Positions 35,245-43,562 of a DNA stretch of 64,000 bases are shown here, piece after piece. The stretch lies in the NCBI GenBank assembly GCA_903906365.1, contig CAIVKC010000038.1, positions 62,001 through 126,000 on the forward strand. The letters run 5' to 3'. A program made the translations under genes and the position numbers. The number at the start of each line of letters is the position of its first letter. The first letter of the stretch is position 1. The notes under the pieces are model-generated. The model did no database searches and was not told the DNA's origin. It worked only from the letters and a program-made list of their open reading frames with translations. This stretch comes from an uncultured Bacteroidota bacterium (GTDB taxonomy: Bacteria; Bacteroidota; Bacteroidia; Chitinophagales; Chitinophagaceae).

Positions 35245-35688
35245 TCAGGGATTGCTTTTTTTGGTAAAAAAGTAATAGGCCAGAAACCCTGCTGCCAGGC
35301 TGAAGGCCATGATGGCCAGGGAGTGAATGCCAAGGGGCTGGAATGCATCGATCAGGGAGAGTCCCAGGCCGATCCCTGACAGAATGGAAAACCATTTCAG
35401 GGGCTCCAGCCGGCTTTCCGTTTTTAATGGCTGGAGCAGCTGGCTGACAAGATCCTCGGTTGCGCCTTTTTCCACCAACCGGTTTTTAAGCTTGCTGTCC
35501 AAAAAGGAACGGATCAGGTTCAGAAAAAAAGTGGTGAAAAGGAAAATGGCTATCAGTACCCCGCTGGTGGTAGTCAGTTCCCGCATAAAATCACTGTCGA
35601 TTATAGCCTTGGGGGCGTCCACCGGATTTTGCGCATATAAGGAAAAGGAGGCCAGCACCATGGTTGCAAAAAAGGTAATTTTTTTCAT
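35245..35688 (-). CDS. Small membrane protein of the sigma-factor operon
   Basis: A 147-residue protein with a signal-like N-terminus (MKKITFFATMVLASFSLYAQ) and then three membrane segments at about residues 42-62, 95-113 and 120-139. The loop between the first two is charged (SKLKNRLVEKGATEDLVSQL). No family I can name with confidence. It follows the anti-sigma gene and precedes the 407-residue protein, same strand, gaps of 65 and 32 bp, so the four genes look like one unit. Confidence 0.62.
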   Translation of the reverse strand: MKKITFFATMVLASFSLYAQNPVDAPKAIIDSDFMRELTTTSGVLIAIFLFTTFFLNLIRSFLDSKLKNRLVEKGATEDLVSQLLQPLKTESRLEPLKWFSILSGIGLGLSLIDAFQPLGIHSLAIMAFSLAAGFLAYYFFTKKSNP

Positions 35689-35753
35689 GTCGTTATTTTA
35701 AGATTGATTTCTCATTAGACAGCCAGGCTGCCATATTGTTGCAGTCAATAAAA

Positions 35754-36197
35754 TTAATTGAGCAGCTGCATTTGTTTCTGGTATCTGCGAAACATTTCCA
35801 GGCCCTGAAATATAAGAATAAGCAAGGCCATGATGAGTATCAAATACATCGTAATGGGCAAAATACCTGAAAAAAACCTGATCAGGTATTTTCTGAATTG
35901 ATACAGACATACCAAAAAGGCAGTCACCGAAACAAAGGAGATACCATAAACATATACCCGGCCTGCGGGGCTTTTGGAACTTACCTGGGGCAACTCCTGC
36001 ATCACCCGGGTGGAAAAATCTGCGGCAAATACAGACTTTGGCAGTTCCCGGAGGGATACAAATAATTGCTGGTATTCCCTGACCCTCGCCTGGCACTGGG
36101 CACAGGAGTCTAAATGACTGCGCATGGTAGTCAAAGAAATTGCAGGGTCAACCGCATATTGCTGTATTTCCATTTCAGAAAAATGAGGTGTATTCAT
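35754..36197 (-). CDS. Anti-sigma factor with zinc-finger-like N-terminus
   Basis: A 147-residue protein. The N-terminus has MRSHLDSCAQCQARVREY, the HxxxCxxC pattern of zinc anti-sigma domains. Two membrane helices follow at about residues 85-102 and 112-133. Its start overlaps the sigma gene's stop by 4 bp (ATGA at 36194-36197), a typical sign of translational coupling. It should hold the sigma factor inactive at the membrane until a signal arrives. Confidence 0.87.
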   Translation of the reverse strand: MNTPHFSEMEIQQYAVDPAISLTTMRSHLDSCAQCQARVREYQQLFVSLRELPKSVFAADFSTRVMQELPQVSSKSPAGRVYVYGISFVSVTAFLVCLYQFRKYLIRFFSGILPITMYLILIMALLILIFQGLEMFRRYQKQMQLLN

Positions 36198-36802
36198 AAT
36201 TCTTCCATTTTATATTTTTTAAGGATACTTTCCCTGAGTACCTTTCTTGCCCGGAACAGGTAACTCTTTACCGTCCCATCGGGGAGATTGGTAATTTGAG
36301 CTATTTCTCCATAGCTCAAACTTTCCTGGTGATACAGTATGATCAGTGTTTTAAAAACCGGGGATAGTCTTTCAATGGCTGACTGCAGGATAGCCAGGCG
36401 CTCTTTTTGACTCATTTGGTCGACGGCATCCTGGGCATGTCCGGGAGAGGCCTTCGACATTAATTTTTCCAGGGCCTCCTCTTCTGAGCCCGGCTCCCCA
36501 TCACCGGGCAGCACCAGTTGTTTTTTTTGAAGGTAATTAAAGCAGGTATGATAGGCAATCTGCGCAATCCAGGTAGATAACTTGGACTCAAAGCGGAAAC
36601 CGGCCAAATTATGGAAGACCTTCAGGTAAATATCCTGCGAAAGGTCATTGCGGTCCTCCTGGTTGTCAATCATTTTGAAAACAATCTGGGCAACCAGGTT
36701 TTCAGTCCTTTTAATAATTTCTGAAAAGACATGGGTTTCCCCCTGCAATACCCGCTTTACCAGGCGCTGATCAATAAGGTTTGTGCCGGTTGTTTGGTCC
36801 AC
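36194..36802 (-). CDS. ECF-type RNA polymerase sigma-70 factor
   Basis: A 202-residue sigma factor. Region 2 (about residues 25-95) contains DLSQDIYLKVFHNLAGFRFE and SKLSTWIAQIAYHTCFNYLQ. Region 4 (about 140-195) has the helix-turn-helix LSYGEIAQITNLPDGTVKSY and ends in LFRARKVLRE. Between them is a short acidic linker. It is followed at once by the anti-sigma gene and two membrane proteins, so it should serve an envelope-linked signal. Confidence 0.94.
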   Translation of the reverse strand: MDQTTGTNLIDQRLVKRVLQGETHVFSEIIKRTENLVAQIVFKMIDNQEDRNDLSQDIYLKVFHNLAGFRFESKLSTWIAQIAYHTCFNYLQKKQLVLPGDGEPGSEEEALEKLMSKASPGHAQDAVDQMSQKERLAILQSAIERLSPVFKTLIILYHQESLSYGEIAQITNLPDGTVKSYLFRARKVLRESILKKYKMEEL

Positions 36803-37006
36803 TGGGATGATTAGACAGGTCAGAACTCACAATGTTGCAGTAAAATTATTAAAATTGGTGTGGTATCCCCTTCTATTGTTTTGGATCAACCTGGGCCCCG
36901 GTGCATGGTGGCGGAAATTATTTTATATGTTCCCGGGTGAGCTGGAGAAGGCTTTACCTAATCCCTTTTTTTTAGGGCCAGCTCCCTATTGACTTTTACC
37001 GTGTAA

Positions 37007-37735
37007 TCAAACCGGCTCCCCGCAGCTTTCCCAAGCGGGCAGGTCGACTCCCCTGATGATCAGCCAGAGGCACATGGAAAATTCCGCTATAAAGGCCAGC
37101 GGACCCAAAAGGACCGGAAAAAGGGAGGCTTCCAGCCTGGGGGAAAAAATCAGCAGGAAACTGTTAGTAAGGTAGGATAGTCCGGCCCCGGCTATCAAAA
37201 CACCCAAAAAACGGGGTAAAAAACGGGATTGATAAATCAGGTAGCCGTCGATTAGGCAGCTGAATCCAAAAAAAATGAGCCCGATTCCAAACCCATACTC
37301 ATGGGCCCGCACGGCAAGATAGCTCAGTTCCTGCAGCTGAGCCACGCTGAAGGATTTGAGGTAGGCCGTATCCTCCAGCAGAAATAAGGGCAGGACCAGG
37401 TTCATTTTATTGGTTACCAATACGGCGGTCTGTATCATTCCAAAAAGAAGGGAGAGCAAGGCCAGGCTTTTATTTACCCGTTTGAAAAGCTTATAATACA
37501 CCACGGCAAGTACCAGGTCGAAAACATGCATCACCAGGTCCCCGAATATTCCGGTTCTCCAAAGTCCGGGATGATTGGAAATATTTCGGGCAGTACCGGC
37601 AGCATCCCCGCTTTCTATGAGTTTACTGCGGATGAATATTTCCCCCAATATGCCTGCAACAATAATAATGAAATAGGCTAGGCCCCCTATCCGGGCAAAA
37701 GTCTGTGGGGATATTTGAAGCTGCTTATTGGCCAT
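37007..37735 (-). CDS. DUF4386 domain membrane protein
   Basis: A 242-residue protein with six to seven membrane helices. It begins with a polar segment and then IGGLAYFIIIVAGILGEIFI, the start of the DUF4386 family, and has the family's later HEYGFGIGLIFFGFSCLIDG and FLPRFLGVLIAGAGLSYL strings. Function is unknown. It stands alone, 204 bp downstream of (and on the same strand as) the sigma-factor gene's upstream region. Confidence 0.85.
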   Translation of the reverse strand: MANKQLQISPQTFARIGGLAYFIIIVAGILGEIFIRSKLIESGDAAGTARNISNHPGLWRTGIFGDLVMHVFDLVLAVVYYKLFKRVNKSLALLSLLFGMIQTAVLVTNKMNLVLPLFLLEDTAYLKSFSVAQLQELSYLAVRAHEYGFGIGLIFFGFSCLIDGYLIYQSRFLPRFLGVLIAGAGLSYLTNSFLLIFSPRLEASLFPVLLGPLAFIAEFSMCLWLIIRGVDLPAWESCGEPV

Positions 37736-38177
37736 TTATGCTGATTTACAAGTTGAATCCTATAAATGTCCATATAAATGCCAACAAATCAACGGGTAAT
37801 ATACCAAGGGCGCTCGCGGATGATTAATGGCTCCTCCCCCTGAAAGGTCCCTGTCTGTCCGGTGACTGCCCGAACGGAGGTCTGAGGCAGGATGCATATC
37901 AAAGACTGCGCGGCTGAGAGTGAACCAATCTGCCTGCGAGGAAAATACCCTTTGAAATAACCAACTGAATAAAGGGAAAACAGGTCCCCTGCAGCCTAAG
38001 GGAAATCAAACCATGTCCCTGACAAATCACCCCTTCCTGTCCACTGCCCTTTACCGGTTAGTCCCTGTTCAATAGTCCAGTGAGCCCATAGTTTCACACC
38101 AGATACGCGGGCACAGGCATTGCAGGTTAAGTCTTCACAGAAAAATCAGCCAACCCCATTTCGGGGACTGGCCACCC
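37736..38177. other. Intergenic stretch, 442 bp
   Basis: The part next to 37736 should hold the promoter of the DUF4386 gene. The right end has the terminator of the next minus-strand gene. Nothing else was recognised. Confidence 0.4.
38141..38173 (-). terminator. Rho-independent terminator of the PepSY-like protein gene
   Basis: Hairpin at 38149-38173 with arms GCCA-ACCCC and GGGG-ACTGGC and an ATTTC loop, 5 bp after the stop codon. Read on the minus strand it is followed by five T. Confidence 0.65.
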
Positions 38178-38627
38178 TCAACTTTTGGCCGATCCCTGAA
38201 AATAACCCCAAGATTGTCCATCCGTGCTTTTCAATATGATGACCCGGTCGGGATTTTCCAGTGTGATCACAAAACCACTTTCATCATTGTTGCTAAAGCG
38301 GAACAAATCGGTGATCCAATAGCCTGAAAACTTCTTTTTTAATTCAGCTTTCAGGGATTGGGGTAGACGGTCTGAAAGCAGGTTGCTGGCAATACCTATG
38401 AATTCTGAATTAGCGGTGTAATAGGCGAAGCATACCCTGCCTTTGAATCGGAAGGTGGCTTTGTAAAAATTGCCTGTCTGTGCCCACGCTACATTCTTTA
38501 CATGGGTAAACTCCTGGCTGAATTCACTGGAGACCGAGGCCGGCACGATGGTATGCTCGTTGGCGGCAGAAGCGCGGCTGACCAGCAGAAATAGGGAAAG
38601 GGTGATCATTACAGATAACTTTTTCAT
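38178..38627 (-). CDS. Secreted PepSY-like small protein
   Basis: A 149-residue protein with a signal peptide (MKKLSVMITLSLFLLVSRAS, cut near SAANE). The mature part carries FSQEFTHVKNVAWAQTGNFY, RVCFAYYTANSEFIGIA and LPQSLKAELKKKFSGYWITD. This alternation of a VxxVxW string with a Tyr-rich strand is typical of the PepSY-like/BLIP-like small secreted proteins of Bacteroidota. It stands alone with its own terminator. Function unknown; periplasmic or surface location inferred. Confidence 0.75.
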   Translation of the reverse strand: MKKLSVMITLSLFLLVSRASAANEHTIVPASVSSEFSQEFTHVKNVAWAQTGNFYKATFRFKGRVCFAYYTANSEFIGIASNLLSDRLPQSLKAELKKKFSGYWITDLFRFSNNDESGFVITLENPDRVIILKSTDGQSWGYFQGSAKS

Positions 38628-39395
38628 TTTTTTTATTTTTTTTTGTTTGAATTGAATAAGACATCACAAAACTAAGCAGCCCGCGGGCGGTTTGTTTTCA
38701 AATGCGATAAACGAGGTAATTTCTGCTATCAATCGGGGAATTACCCTGGTATTAACAAGCCCCTAAACAAACACTTAATAGGAAAGCATTACACAAAACG
38801 GCTGATTTTAAGGAGGCACAGACAACGGGGTTTAATCAGAACCCAACATCCTATTGCATTTGTCAGGTAGGTTTGGAAACCAGGCCTGATACTGGGTTCA
38901 GGCTCTATGGTGAAAATCCAAGCTTCCCTGCAGGAGGAACCCGGCCTGGTTTTAGTGATTGGCATCATCTACTTACGCAGGAGGTTGGGGCCATATTTTG
39001 AAACAAATACTCAAAAAAGTATATTCCAAACCCGGTTGAAACAAAACAGCTCGGCTATGGTGATTCCCCCAATATGATTGGTGATGAAATTTGTTCTTGT
39101 AATTAAATAATGTGCTGCGTTTAAAACATAAATATAGCCTACTGGCATTGTTGGACAGTTCGCTTTCCGTTTTTTTGCTAAACCGTAGCCGGATTTCCCT
39201 CTTAACAAAGTAACTGGCGGGAAAATTTTCAGGCTCAACCTGCTTTCCTTTCCTGCCAGCGGCTGAATATATGTGGATTTGATTTATACTTTTCAAGCCG
39301 CCAGATTCAACCCTTTAGGATGGTTTGCTGTCCCCGTAAATGTTCTTTACAGGGCATCTGCATGGCCATTGATATCACCAATGATATCAAGAGCC
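38628..39395. other. Intergenic stretch, 768 bp, no gene recognised
   Basis: AT-rich stretch between the PepSY-like gene's start and the alpha-galactosidase stop. Two overlapping minus-strand open frames (about 39.0-39.3 kb) lack protein-like composition and were not called. The left end should hold the promoter of the PepSY-like gene. Confidence 0.4.
39369..39390. repeat. Perfect 9-bp inverted repeat after the alpha-galactosidase gene
   Basis: TTGATATCA at 39369-39377 and TGATATCAA at 39382-39390 with loop CCAA, 5 bp beyond the gene's stop. There is no T run on either strand, so it may be a weak terminator, an mRNA-stabilising hairpin, or a protein-binding dyad. Confidence 0.5.
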
Positions 39396-41543
39396 TTATG
39401 GATTGATGAGTTGAATCTCAAATAGTTGGCTGTCGTATTTTTTGGTCAGTTTTACTTTGAATCCGATGGCTTCCAGTTCGCGGCCGGTCATTCGGGCAAT
39501 CGTTTGGCCGGTAGGCGCCAGTGTAACCAGGTATTGACTTTTCTTAAGCAATCCGGGTACTACTAGGGTGCGCTGGTCATCGAGCGATCCCTGGCGAAAG
39601 ACCCCGATAATGCCGCCTTTCCGGGTATCGGTATTGATGCGCGCCCAGGCATCCCAGGAACCCTCTGCCGGTTCGCCAAAACTAGGCAGGTCCTGGCGAT
39701 ACAAATCATAGTTGTACCGCTGCTTCATCCTGACCATCCAGGCGGTCCATTGGCGGATTTCCCGCTTTCTCGATTCAGTGAGTTTGCGTAAATCGCCCAG
39801 CACAATTGGGAAGGATCCGATTAAGGTTTTCAGTTCCTGGATGAAATCCTTGCTGTCCATTTGCAGGTTTCCGATTAAAAATGCTGAAGCCGGCAATGCA
39901 GGGGATTTCCACCAGGCCAGGTTCCGGATCCTAAAAGCGCCAACCGGGAATGGCTCGCTCACATTGGTCAGCCAGTTTCCCTCGGCATGCTGGCAGAAAG
40001 CGTAATCGATCAGCTGCAGTTTGCCGGCTGTTTCGAATGTACAGTCGATGAAGAGATTCGGCGCTGCGGCGTGCAGCTCATCGAAGAGTTTGAAAAGGCG
40101 TTCATAAATCACGATCAGCGAGGCTTCGCGGTCTTTGTGATAGGGATGATTGGTGGCGTAGCAACCCGACCGTTTGAAATCGGTGATATAGGCACTGGTC
40201 GCCACGCTCAGGTCAAGTTTCACAAAGCCCAGTCCCACACCATGCACCAGGTCAAGGATCTTGTTTTTGATATAGTCTGACCAATCAGTTCCAAAACACA
40301 TTGTATTCAGATCAATGCCATCGGTTGTATGCAGGTTTACCGGTTGGCCCTTTTCATCCCTGGCAGCCCATTCGGGATGTTCCCTGAATACCTTAGAGGT
40401 TTTGGAAGCCGATCCCACACTGATCCATAACCCCGGCTCCATACCGCGTTGCCGGATGCTGTCAAAAACCGGCTTGAGTCCTTTGGAAAATTTGAGGCTA
40501 TCGGGAATCCAGTCGCCGGTATTTTCAATCCAGGAAACCGGTTTGCCTTTATTGCCCTGGGTGGTGTGCCAGCCACAATCGATTTCAAATTGTATGATGC
40601 CAACCTCTGCCGCAGTGCGCGAGAGTTGCAATAAAAGTGTATCATTGAAATGATCGTCAAAAGGCACATAGTTGTTGTACATGATGGTGGGCCTTTGGGG
40701 AATCTCATTGATCCGGAGCCCCATATGGCGCCGCGTAAAATCGGCGAGTGCGGTATTCATAACAGGCCAGGGATCAGCAGCCTGTGCATAAGGAATGATG
40801 AACACCTGTGGGGAAGTCCAGCTTTGCCCATTACGCAGATACTTTCTGAATGGATAATTGTCTTCGTTATGGGTAAGTCCGATATCGGCATTGTTGTAGG
40901 TGGTATTATATGCCGTGCGCTTCAATACCCCCGGAGATTCATTGCCCAGCAGGATGCCGGCATTCTGGGAATAGGAGTGAATGGCGATAAGCGGGTCATC
41001 CCAGTCCCCGACATAGGTGCCCAGGTGTTTCTGTCTGCCATAATTGACATAGGCAACCGCTTCAATGAAACTAAAGCCAAGGATAATTTTTTCCACATCA
41101 AGCGAGGCTATTCGGATCTCTTTTCCGGAATGGTTGCTGAATGTGATTTTTTTTCTGATCACCGGCAGGTTGGGATAGAGAAGGTAAGTGAGTTCCAGTT
41201 GAACCCCTGCCAAAAGTTTCGTTCCTTCCAGCACAATGGTGGCACCTTTCCCCTTTCGGGTATCACTGGCAGAATCGAAGCGGATGAATGTCCATCCGGA
41301 TTTGCCATCGTACTGATTGCCATCAATGCTTACGGCAAATTCTGCTGCGGTGCTGTCGTCATAACTGAGATCCTGGCCAGATAGGGTAAGTCGCTTCGTA
41401 TACAGCATATTGTCCTCCACCACGATTTCACGCCTGATTAAACCATTATCGAGGACCAGGTTATGCTCTTTCCATTGCGCAAAATCCTGGGCATTTGCCA
41501 TTGCAGTCAATAGCAGAAGTGCCATGCTGAAGAGTTTATACAT
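39396..41543 (-). CDS. Secreted GH36-like alpha-galactosidase
   Basis: A 715-residue protein with signal peptide MYKLFSMALLLLTAMANAQ. Residues about 20-270 are the N-terminal beta-sandwich. The TIM barrel follows: IIQFEIDCGWHTT, then NTGDWIPDSLKFSKGLKPVF, the GH36 string with the conserved GDW, and GMEPGLWISV. The nucleophile is the Asp in GFVKLDLS, matching the KWD motif of the family. Where most members have an SDN-type acid/base motif, this protein reads CQHAEGNWLTN, so either the acid/base is another residue or specificity differs. It lies at the left edge of the accessory island. Probable role: release of galactose or a related sugar from plant or surface polysaccharides. Confidence 0.82.
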   Translation of the reverse strand: MYKLFSMALLLLTAMANAQDFAQWKEHNLVLDNGLIRREIVVEDNMLYTKRLTLSGQDLSYDDSTAAEFAVSIDGNQYDGKSGWTFIRFDSASDTRKGKGATIVLEGTKLLAGVQLELTYLLYPNLPVIRKKITFSNHSGKEIRIASLDVEKIILGFSFIEAVAYVNYGRQKHLGTYVGDWDDPLIAIHSYSQNAGILLGNESPGVLKRTAYNTTYNNADIGLTHNEDNYPFRKYLRNGQSWTSPQVFIIPYAQAADPWPVMNTALADFTRRHMGLRINEIPQRPTIMYNNYVPFDDHFNDTLLLQLSRTAAEVGIIQFEIDCGWHTTQGNKGKPVSWIENTGDWIPDSLKFSKGLKPVFDSIRQRGMEPGLWISVGSASKTSKVFREHPEWAARDEKGQPVNLHTTDGIDLNTMCFGTDWSDYIKNKILDLVHGVGLGFVKLDLSVATSAYITDFKRSGCYATNHPYHKDREASLIVIYERLFKLFDELHAAAPNLFIDCTFETAGKLQLIDYAFCQHAEGNWLTNVSEPFPVGAFRIRNLAWWKSPALPASAFLIGNLQMDSKDFIQELKTLIGSFPIVLGDLRKLTESRKREIRQWTAWMVRMKQRYNYDLYRQDLPSFGEPAEGSWDAWARINTDTRKGGIIGVFRQGSLDDQRTLVVPGLLKKSQYLVTLAPTGQTIARMTGRELEAIGFKVKLTKKYDSQLFEIQLINP

Positions 41544-41600
41544 TTTATTTGTTTGAAAATGGGCAAAAAAAGTTAAAGAATCACCAAAAGTAGTTGTTCT

Positions 41601-41983
41601 TTAACTTTTGAAGTCTACGGCAATCTGCACATGCTTTTCTATTTGATAAATATCTATGTCAATTTGGTTGCCAGATAATAGTTTGTAATAAACAGTTATA
41701 GTGTCAACTATTTTTAAATTGTCGGAGAATGTGGAATAATCTCTTGAGGGTCTATATACACCAAGCGTCTGCTTTAAGTTGTCAAGATTAAATGCGAAAA
41801 CAGCAATAATCCTTTGTCCACTTGCCCTGTTCGGCGTGTGGTTGTTAAGGCATTAGTAATTTGTCCAACAATTTTTGATGTTTGGTTAAGGTCAGGTCGC
41901 ACATTATTATTACACATTTTAATTGTAGCAAAAAACATAAAACAACTCATTGAAATGATAGCAGAGTATTGTATAAATTTCAA
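41601..41983 (-). pseudogene. Small hypothetical gene with a frameshift
   Basis: Two overlapping minus-strand frames together look like one protein of about 126 residues. The first, from TTG 41983, begins MKFIQYSAIISMSCFMFFAT, a signal or membrane anchor. The second frame continues without a stop to TAA at 41601 and carries RIIAVFAFNLDNLKQTLGVY and DTITVYYKLLSGNQIDIDIY. The switch must fall between 41774 and 41852; one extra A near 41845 would join ITNAL to NNHTPNRASGQ. The second-frame segment has good protein composition, supporting a broken gene. No family recognised. It is AT-rich, unlike the core genes, and follows repeat R1. Confidence 0.5.
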
Positions 41984-42192
41984 TGTAGTTGTAGGTTATT
42001 ATAAATCACATAATATAGCAGGCAATTACACGGCCATGCCATTTGATGCGGCATTTGGATTACGTCTGCCAAGAACCCCTGCCCAGCAAAGTTGTCAAAG
42101 TTCACAACATGCTTCAATGCCAAGACATGTTCTTCTGCCAAACCAATGCCCAAAAGTAGCTGATGCTGATGTCTTGTTACGTCCCCCGACAT

Positions 42193-42207
42193 AACGCCAA
42201 GCCCCAT
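42193..42207 (-). repeat. Cassette-end repeat R1 (core ATGGGGCTTGGCGTT)
   Basis: On the minus strand this reads ATGGGGCTTGGCGTT, identical over 15 bases to repeat R3 at 43892-43906. It is preceded by CATATAA and followed by a hairpin, GTTATGTC-GGGG-GACGTAAC. It lies 33 bp downstream of the stop of the orphan gene at 42240 and points away from it. Confidence 0.6.
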
Positions 42208-42239
42208 TATATGTATAGCCTTCTACCTTTTGCATTTGC

Positions 42240-42863
42240 TTATTTTCCCGGAAAACATTGAGGTCCAATAGCTCCTCCTCCATATTCCAATGAAACGTTC
42301 TCATTATACAAAATGTGCCTACAGCTATCGTCATATTGCTTCTTTAAGTTGTCAGGAATTTTCGATAAGAATATGTCATAGGAGTACATACCGAAACCAT
42401 TTCTTTTAAAATTAATAATTGTAGGTTCTCCATTTGTTATACCAATGCAATTTGCCTTGTCTAAATGTTCTTTGACTTCAGCCAAAGTTTGAAGTGTCCA
42501 GCCAAAGCTTTTAATAATGGAGTCAACTTTGATTGATTTAATATTTAAGTTCCACTCGCAAAAGTATTGGTCACTATAATTAGGAGACTTTGTACTTAAT
42601 TTTGTAACAGCTAGTCTATCAATTTCTTTGTCGTTTTTAAATTCAATCTCTACGATTCTGTCTACTGGAACTACTTTATTGAAGTAGTCTTTTAGAGCAT
42701 TTATATTGACTTTATTGTTTTTGTAATTGTTTATTAAATCGTCCTTGGAATAAGTTTTTTCATCACCAAAATCAAAAATTGAAGTGATAGCGTATAGGTG
42801 AAAAAAATAAATACCAAGTCCAATGAACCCCATTAGAAGAATGAATATTTTTTTCTTGCTCAT
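42240..42863 (-). CDS. Orphan membrane-anchored hypothetical protein
   Basis: A 207-residue protein of no family I recognise. It starts with a lysine-rich MSKKK and a single hydrophobic helix (about residues 5-28), so it is anchored or secreted. The rest is polar and AT-rich in codon use, with many Lys, Asn and Asp (KTYSKDDLINNYKNNKVNIN) and an ending GGGAIGPQCFPGK. Two cysteines (in EWNLN-flanking FCEW and SCRHIL) might pair in the periplasm. It is flanked on both sides by outward-facing repeats (R1 and R0), so it looks like a mobile or exchangeable cassette. Confidence 0.7.
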   Translation of the reverse strand: MSKKKIFILLMGFIGLGIYFFHLYAITSIFDFGDEKTYSKDDLINNYKNNKVNINALKDYFNKVVPVDRIVEIEFKNDKEIDRLAVTKLSTKSPNYSDQYFCEWNLNIKSIKVDSIIKSFGWTLQTLAEVKEHLDKANCIGITNGEPTIINFKRNGFGMYSYDIFLSKIPDNLKKQYDDSCRHILYNENVSLEYGGGAIGPQCFPGK

Positions 42864-42893
42864 TTAATTTAATGTAGTGAGTTTTGTCTAAGG

Positions 42894-42921
42894 TTGCATA
42901 TAACGAGTTCGTATTGGATGT
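42894..42921 (+). repeat. Cassette-end repeat R0
   Basis: Reads TTGCATATAACGAGTTCGTA then TTGGATGT. It shares CATATAA at the start and TTGG within with repeat R1 read on the other strand. It lies 31 bp outside the start of the orphan gene and points away from it, mirroring R1 at the other end. Relationship to R1-R3 is weaker than theirs to one another. Confidence 0.4.
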
Positions 42922-43219
42922 ATGGTGAAATTTTAAAAACGTCAGCCGACGACCAATGCTTAATTAAAAGTACAAATGTTCACTAATAAATCCGCCGCTA
43001 AATTAGTAACGTCCATTTGGAACAAAAGATGATTAATATCTGATGAAGAAGCTTACAAATGTCCGCCAAGGTAATGGACGGAAAACATATCCCAACTTCA
43101 ACTATCCAGCAGCATCGGTCTCGAGGGAAGAATAGGCCCGAGCTATTGAATATATTTTCAATTTCTGTAAATTTACCCAGCCGCGGTCCGGGCGGGAAGT
43201 TTTCCAAATGCCGCCACAA
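42922..43219. other. Non-coding stretch between two repeat ends
   Basis: About 300 bp lying between R0 and R2. No open frame here has protein-like composition. It contains several short GC dyads (for instance CGTC-AGC-CGACG near 42950 and a GGCGGGAA/TTCCCGCC-type stretch near 43195), so it may be structured cassette-end DNA. Confidence 0.4.
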
Positions 43220-43246
43220 AACGCCAAGCCCGTGCCGTTGCATGCT
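43220..43246 (-). repeat. Cassette-end repeat R2, left of mazEF
   Basis: On the minus strand it reads AGCATGCAACGGCAC followed by the 12-base core GGGCTTGGCGTT. R3 on the other side of mazEF reads AGCATGCAGCAT then GGGGCTTGGCGTT on the plus strand. The two form an imperfect inverted repeat of 25-27 bp around the toxin-antitoxin pair. Confidence 0.65.
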
Positions 43247-43265
43247 ATTTTTTTGGTCCCTAAAA

Positions 43266-43304
43266 TTTGGAAATTCACGAATTATGTAATTACTTTGTAA
43301 TCAC
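43266..43304 (+). promoter_or_regulatory. Promoter and presumed MazE operator
   Basis: A direct repeat TGTAATTAC (43285-43293) and TGTAATCAC (43296-43304), 11 bp apart (one helix turn), lies just before mazE and also forms an ATTAC-TTT-GTAAT dyad. TTTG at 43266-43269 and the TACTTTG at 43291-43297 resemble Bacteroidota -33 and -7 elements, though the -7 is one base short of the usual spacing. Antitoxin autoregulation here is inferred. Confidence 0.5.
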
Positions 43305-43316
43305 ATATTGACAAAC

Positions 43317-43562
43317 ATGGACGTATCAGTAATCCCCATTGGCAATTCCAAAGGTATCAGATTGACAAAAACCTTGATAGAAAAGTACAATATTACCGAC
43401 ACAGTTGAGCTAAAACTGGAAAAGGGTTATATTATCATTAAGCCAAAGAAAGAGCCTAGAAAAGGGTGGGACAAAGCTTTTAAGAAAATGCATGAGAACA
43501 AAGAGGACAAGCTCTTGATTGGCGACGTTTTCATGGATGAAAATTTTGAGGAATGGAAGTAA
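43317..43562 (+). CDS. mazE: MazE/AbrB family antitoxin
   Basis: An 81-residue protein. Residues 1-45 form the AbrB/SpoVT swapped-hairpin DNA-binding domain (VSVIPIGNSKGIRLTKTLIE, VELKLEKGYIIIKP). The C-terminal 35 residues are acidic and flexible (LIGDVFMDENFEEW), the part expected to wrap and block the toxin. A TTG three codons upstream is a possible but less likely start. Its last 10 bases overlap the start of mazF, giving translational coupling. Confidence 0.9.
   Translation: MDVSVIPIGNSKGIRLTKTLIEKYNITDTVELKLEKGYIIIKPKKEPRKGWDKAFKKMHENKEDKLLIGDVFMDENFEEWK

Noticed and set aside
38973-39296. 107-codon minus-strand open frame before the alpha-galactosidase
   Set aside because: No domain, poor composition and a second overlapping frame of similar length; more likely non-coding.
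42180-42210. Integron attC site at the GGCGTTA/TAACGCC string
   Set aside because: The seven-base attC box GTTRRRY is not matched (GTTATGT, GTTACGT), no long bottom-strand hairpin with the inverse box was found, and no integrase is present.
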